Part shown: in pieces, positions 6,745-8,714 of the stretch
Layout of the letters: each line of letters opens with the position of its first letter
Position numbering within the stretch: the stretch's first letter is position 1
Assembly (NCBI GenBank): GCA_035318985.1
Contig: DATHDP010000090.1
Coordinates: forward strand, 1-8,714
Length of the DNA stretch: 8,714 nucleotides
Direction: 5' to 3'
DNA from: VBAS01 sp035318985
Lineage (GTDB): Bacteria > Bacteroidota > Bacteroidia > Chitinophagales > Chitinophagaceae
The notes under the pieces: generated by a model
Database searches by the model: none
Told to the model about the DNA's origin: nothing
The model's input: only the letters and a program-made list of their open reading frames with translations
Made by a program: the position numbers and the translations under genes

Positions 6745-6813
6745 TGAGTGGTGAATTGTGAATGGTGAGTGACTCAGATGAAGTTGACTCACAACTGACC
6801 ACTGACAACTCAC
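6744..6813 (+). repeat. Heptamer-based imperfect inverted repeat after mraY
   Basis: The left arm 6744-6770 is built of 7-base units (GTGAGTG, GTGAATT, GTGAATG, GTGAGT) and starts on the last base of the mraY stop. The right arm 6787-6813 is its imperfect reverse complement, matching at 20 of 27 positions and also with a period of 7. A 16-base spacer lies between. Several mismatches recur at equivalent heptamer positions, so it may be two opposed heptamer arrays rather than one hairpin. The remaining gap, 6814-6942, holds only the 13-mer at 6912 and a doubtful 22-codon frame. Confidence 0.6.
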
Positions 6814-6911
6814 AATATTATTATTGAAAAACCGCCCATGTTTGAAAACCCTAAGAAACTAAATCGAAGTCCAAACCAGATTGTGGTGCAGAACAGACAG
6901 AACTAATACTT

Positions 6912-6924
6912 CTGAAAAACCAAA
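6912..6924 (+). promoter_or_regulatory. Shared 13-mer upstream of murD
   Basis: CTGAAAAACCAAA, identical to 1078-1090, ends 18 bases before the murD ATG. Function unknown. Confidence 0.3.
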
Positions 6925-6942
6925 GTTCCGTACAACCTATGA

Positions 6943-8292
6943 ATGACAACAATGAAACAGAAACTTGTCATACTCGGCGGAGGTGAGAGTGGTGTCGGCG
7001 CTGCGATGCTGGCAAAAGAAAAAGGGTATGACGTGTTTCTTACAGACGGAAGTTCTTTGAAAGAGATCTATCGCAACGAGTTGCTGAATGCCGGAATTGA
7101 ATTTGAAGAAGGCAAGCACACTGATGAAAAAATTCTGAATGCTGATGAAGTGATGAAAAGCCCGGGCATTCCGGAAAAAAATGAGATGGTGAAAAAGATA
7201 AGAGCAAAAGGAATAGAAATTATCAGTGAAATAGAATTGGCTTACCGCTACAAAGGCAACAGTAAAATTATCGGCATTACCGGCAGCAATGGAAAAACGA
7301 CAACGACTGCACTCACATATCATATCTGCAAAACGGCAGGACTTGATTGTGCATTGGTTGGCAACATCGGTTTTTCATTTGCAAGACAAGTTGCAACAGA
7401 TCCCAAACCGCTGTATGTAGCAGAGATCAGCAGTTTTCAGTTGGATGATATTAAAACATTCAAACCGGATGTGGCGATACTCACCAACATTACCGAAGAT
7501 CATCTTGATCGTTATGAATACAAGTTTGAGAATTATATACGGAGCAAATTCCGTATCGCTATGAACCAGGATAAGAATGATCATTTCATTTATTGCCTGG
7601 ACGATGAAGTAACTATGAAATATTTAAACAAGTTCAATATTCAATCAAATCAACTGCCAATTAGCATGAAAAAAGAATTACCGAATGGAGCATTTATTAA
7701 AGACGGGGACATGTATGTAAGAACAGGAAACGATTACGTAAGTATGAGTGTCTATGATTTTGCATTAAAAGGAATACATAACCAATACAACACAATGGCC
7801 GCCTGTGTAGCAGCGTCAACGCTGGAATTAAGAAAGGAAAAGATAAGAGAAGCTGTTACAACTTTTCAAAGTCTTGAGCATCGAATGGAACCGGTAGCCA
7901 CTATCCGTGGTGTTGAGTTCATTAATGATAGCAAAGCAACAAATGTAAATAGTACGTGGTATGCATTGGAAAGTATGAACAAGCCCACTATCCTCATCCT
8001 TGGAGGAGTTGATAAAGGAAATGATTATTCGTTGATCACCGAACTGGTAAAAGAGAAAGTGAAAGCCATCATTTGCCTCGGCTCTGATAACAGGAAGATC
8101 CACGAGGCATTTGGAAATATAACAAGCACAATTGCAAATACGGGCAGTGCTTCAGAAGCGGTGCATGCTGCGTTTCATTTTGCAGAAAAAGGTGATGTGG
8201 TTTTATTGAGCCCGGCTTGTGCAAGTTTTGATCTTTTTAAAAATTATGAAGACAGAGGGAATCAGTTTAAGAAAGCAGTGAAAGAATTATAA
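6943..8292 (+). CDS. murD: UDP-N-acetylmuramoyl-L-alanine--D-glutamate ligase MurD
   Basis: A cytoplasmic ATP-dependent ligase of 449 residues that adds D-glutamate to UDP-MurNAc-L-Ala. The N-terminal Rossmann-like domain begins LVILGGGESGVGAA (8-21). The central ATPase domain has the P-loop GSNGKTTTT (114-122), EISSFQLD (161-168), TNITEDHLDRY (181-191) and K202 in the YIRSK context, the likely carbamylated lysine. GIHNQYN (277-283) marks the passage to the C-terminal domain, which carries LEHRME (311-316), NDSKATN (328-334), GGVDKGNDY (354-362) and LLSPACASFDLFKNYEDRG (421-439). Length and motifs are those of an intact enzyme. The start is ATG at 6943; ATG 6952 (M4) is an equally possible start, since MurD normally begins close to the KLVILG stretch. 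No clear Shine-Dalgarno site. murF is not beside it. Confidence 0.97.
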   Translation: MTTMKQKLVILGGGESGVGAAMLAKEKGYDVFLTDGSSLKEIYRNELLNAGIEFEEGKHTDEKILNADEVMKSPGIPEKNEMVKKIRAKGIEIISEIELAYRYKGNSKIIGITGSNGKTTTTALTYHICKTAGLDCALVGNIGFSFARQVATDPKPLYVAEISSFQLDDIKTFKPDVAILTNITEDHLDRYEYKFENYIRSKFRIAMNQDKNDHFIYCLDDEVTMKYLNKFNIQSNQLPISMKKELPNGAFIKDGDMYVRTGNDYVSMSVYDFALKGIHNQYNTMAACVAASTLELRKEKIREAVTTFQSLEHRMEPVATIRGVEFINDSKATNVNSTWYALESMNKPTILILGGVDKGNDYSLITELVKEKVKAIICLGSDNRKIHEAFGNITSTIANTGSASEAVHAAFHFAEKGDVVLLSPACASFDLFKNYEDRGNQFKKAVKEL

Positions 8293-8340
8293 ACCCCCTG
8301 TCCTCCGCCTATGGCGGAGAGACTTAGTGCGGGTTTTCAT
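8291..8340 (+). terminator. Possible bipartite terminator after murD
   Basis: The inner stem CTCCGCC (8303-8309) / GGCGGAG (8313-8319) has a TAT loop. Outer arms AAACCC (8291-8296) and GGGTTT (8331-8336) enclose it, and TTTT at 8334-8337 followed by CATTT gives a weak U-rich tail. The structure overlaps the murD stop codon. The interrupted stem and short tail make it a weak candidate; it may instead be another palindromic repeat like those in the other gaps. Confidence 0.4.
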
Positions 8341-8373
8341 TTCGAATTTGAAAAGTTCTTTTAGATGAATGTG

Positions 8374-8452
8374 ATGATTGTGTTACCAGCAGAAGTAATT
8401 CTTATCAGCTTTTGTTGCGTCGCACTCTTGTACACTTAGTTCTTTATTCAGC
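8374..8452 (-). repeat. Dispersed intergenic repeat, copy C (inverted)
   Basis: Read on the minus strand it begins GCTGAATA (8452 down to 8445), carries TGCGACGCAAC (8424-8414), then GAATTACTT and GGTAACACAATCAT ending at 8374. It agrees with copy B at 36 of the first 44 positions, including 21 identical in a row. It has the opposite orientation to copies A and B relative to the genes. Confidence 0.7.
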
Positions 8453-8460
8453 ATGAATTG

Positions 8461-8480
8461 CCACAGGCTTTAGCCTGTGG
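8461..8480 (+). repeat. Hairpin with TTTA apex (second member)
   Basis: CCACAGGC pairs with GCCTGTGG around TTTA, a perfect palindrome. Inner stem and apex are the same as at 1467-1486; the five outer pairs differ at several places and every change is matched on the other arm. An A-rich, T-poor stretch follows, so a + strand terminator is unlikely. Confidence 0.7.
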
Positions 8481-8501
8481 AATAAGAAAACAAAAAAATT
8501 A

Positions 8502-8517
8502 AACCCCTTTAGGGGTT
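8502..8517 (+). repeat. Hairpin with TTTA apex just before ftsW
   Basis: AACCCC pairs with GGGGTT around TTTA. It ends 7 bases before the ftsW ATG. A second GGGGT at 8518-8522 could pair with the same C-run instead, giving two alternative structures that both cover the ribosome landing zone. It shares the TTTA apex with the hairpins at 1467 and 8461. Confidence 0.6.
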
Positions 8518-8524
8518 GGGGTAT

Positions 8525-8714
8525 ATGACCGAAGCATTAAACATACAACAGCAGATCAAAAACTTTGGAGAAAGAACCAAAGGCGATAAAGTGATCTGGG
8601 CATTAGTGATACTACTGGTACTTGCATCGTTACTCGTTGTATACAGTGCTACTGGTTCACTTGCTTATAAACTATATCGCGGTAATACTGAAGTTTATTT
8701 GTTCAAACAGATAA
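8525..8714 (+). CDS. ftsW: Septal peptidoglycan glycosyltransferase FtsW, 3' partial
   Basis: The first 63 codons of a SEDS-family (FtsW/RodA/SpoVE) membrane protein, the glycosyltransferase that polymerises septal peptidoglycan from lipid II together with FtsI. A cytoplasmic leader of about 20 residues is followed by KGDKVIWALVILLVLASLL, the first membrane segment, then VVYSATGSLAY, the typical SEDS stretch after the first helix, and RGNTEVYLFKQ. The catalytic loops lie beyond the window. The assignment to FtsW rather than RodA rests on the dcw context (directly after murD) plus this N-terminus. The ATG at 8525 is the start that gives the expected leader; a G-rich hairpin lies immediately upstream and there is no standard Shine-Dalgarno site. 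Confidence 0.9.
   Translation, partial: MTEALNIQQQIKNFGERTKGDKVIWALVILLVLASLLVVYSATGSLAYKLYRGNTEVYLFKQI

Noticed and set aside
6837..6844. CATGTTTG as a Bacteroidota -7 box (TAnnTTTG).
   Set aside because: One mismatch, and the only nearby TTG (6824-6826) is spaced too closely for a -33 element.
6838..6906. 22-codon frame (MFENPKKLNRSPNQ...) between mraY and murD.
   Set aside because: Too short to support alone; no similarity known to me and no start signal. Conservation in relatives would be needed.

Overview
The window is a stretch of a division and cell wall (dcw) cluster, all on the + strand, in the order rsmH (5' end outside the window) - ftsL-like - ftsI - murE - mraY - murD - ftsW (3' end outside the window). 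The organism looks like a member of the Bacteroidota, most likely Chitinophagia/Sphingobacteriia-like. The reasons are the gene order without murF between murE and mraY, a MraY of 425 residues with an extra segment before its catalytic core, a class B PBP ending in one PASTA-like domain, GTG starts and no clear Shine-Dalgarno sites. The genus cannot be told from this window.

Layout: rsmH 1-864, with an apparent frameshift near 72-82; a 245-bp gap with heptamer repeats and a 15-bp perfect hairpin; ftsL-like 1110-1457; a 224-bp gap with two GC-rich hairpins and dispersed repeat copy A; ftsI 1682-3814; a 9-bp gap; murE 3824-5287; a 179-bp gap with repeat copy B and two hairpins; mraY 5467-6744; a 198-bp gap with a heptamer-based inverted repeat; murD 6943-8292; a 232-bp gap with a possible terminator, repeat copy C (inverted) and two hairpins; ftsW from 8525.

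The genes form one pathway. MurD and MurE add D-Glu and (by its DNPR motif) meso-diaminopimelate to the UDP-MurNAc peptide. MraY moves the finished UMP-linked muropeptide to the lipid carrier as lipid I. FtsW (glycosyltransferase) and FtsI (transpeptidase) build septal peptidoglycan, with the FtsL-like protein as a divisome scaffold. RsmH methylates 16S rRNA and is the usual leading gene of the cluster.

The coding part is ordinary. The unusual part is between the genes: all five long gaps (179-245 bp) hold small palindromic or repeated elements of several families, while the only tight junction (ftsI-murE) has none. The most notable are a roughly 75-bp dispersed repeat in three copies, three hairpins sharing a TTTA apex with different but fully paired stems, heptamer repeats directly after two stop codons, and a shared 13-mer at nearly the same distance before ftsL and murD. 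I see no CRISPR array, tRNA, rRNA, transposase gene or defence system.
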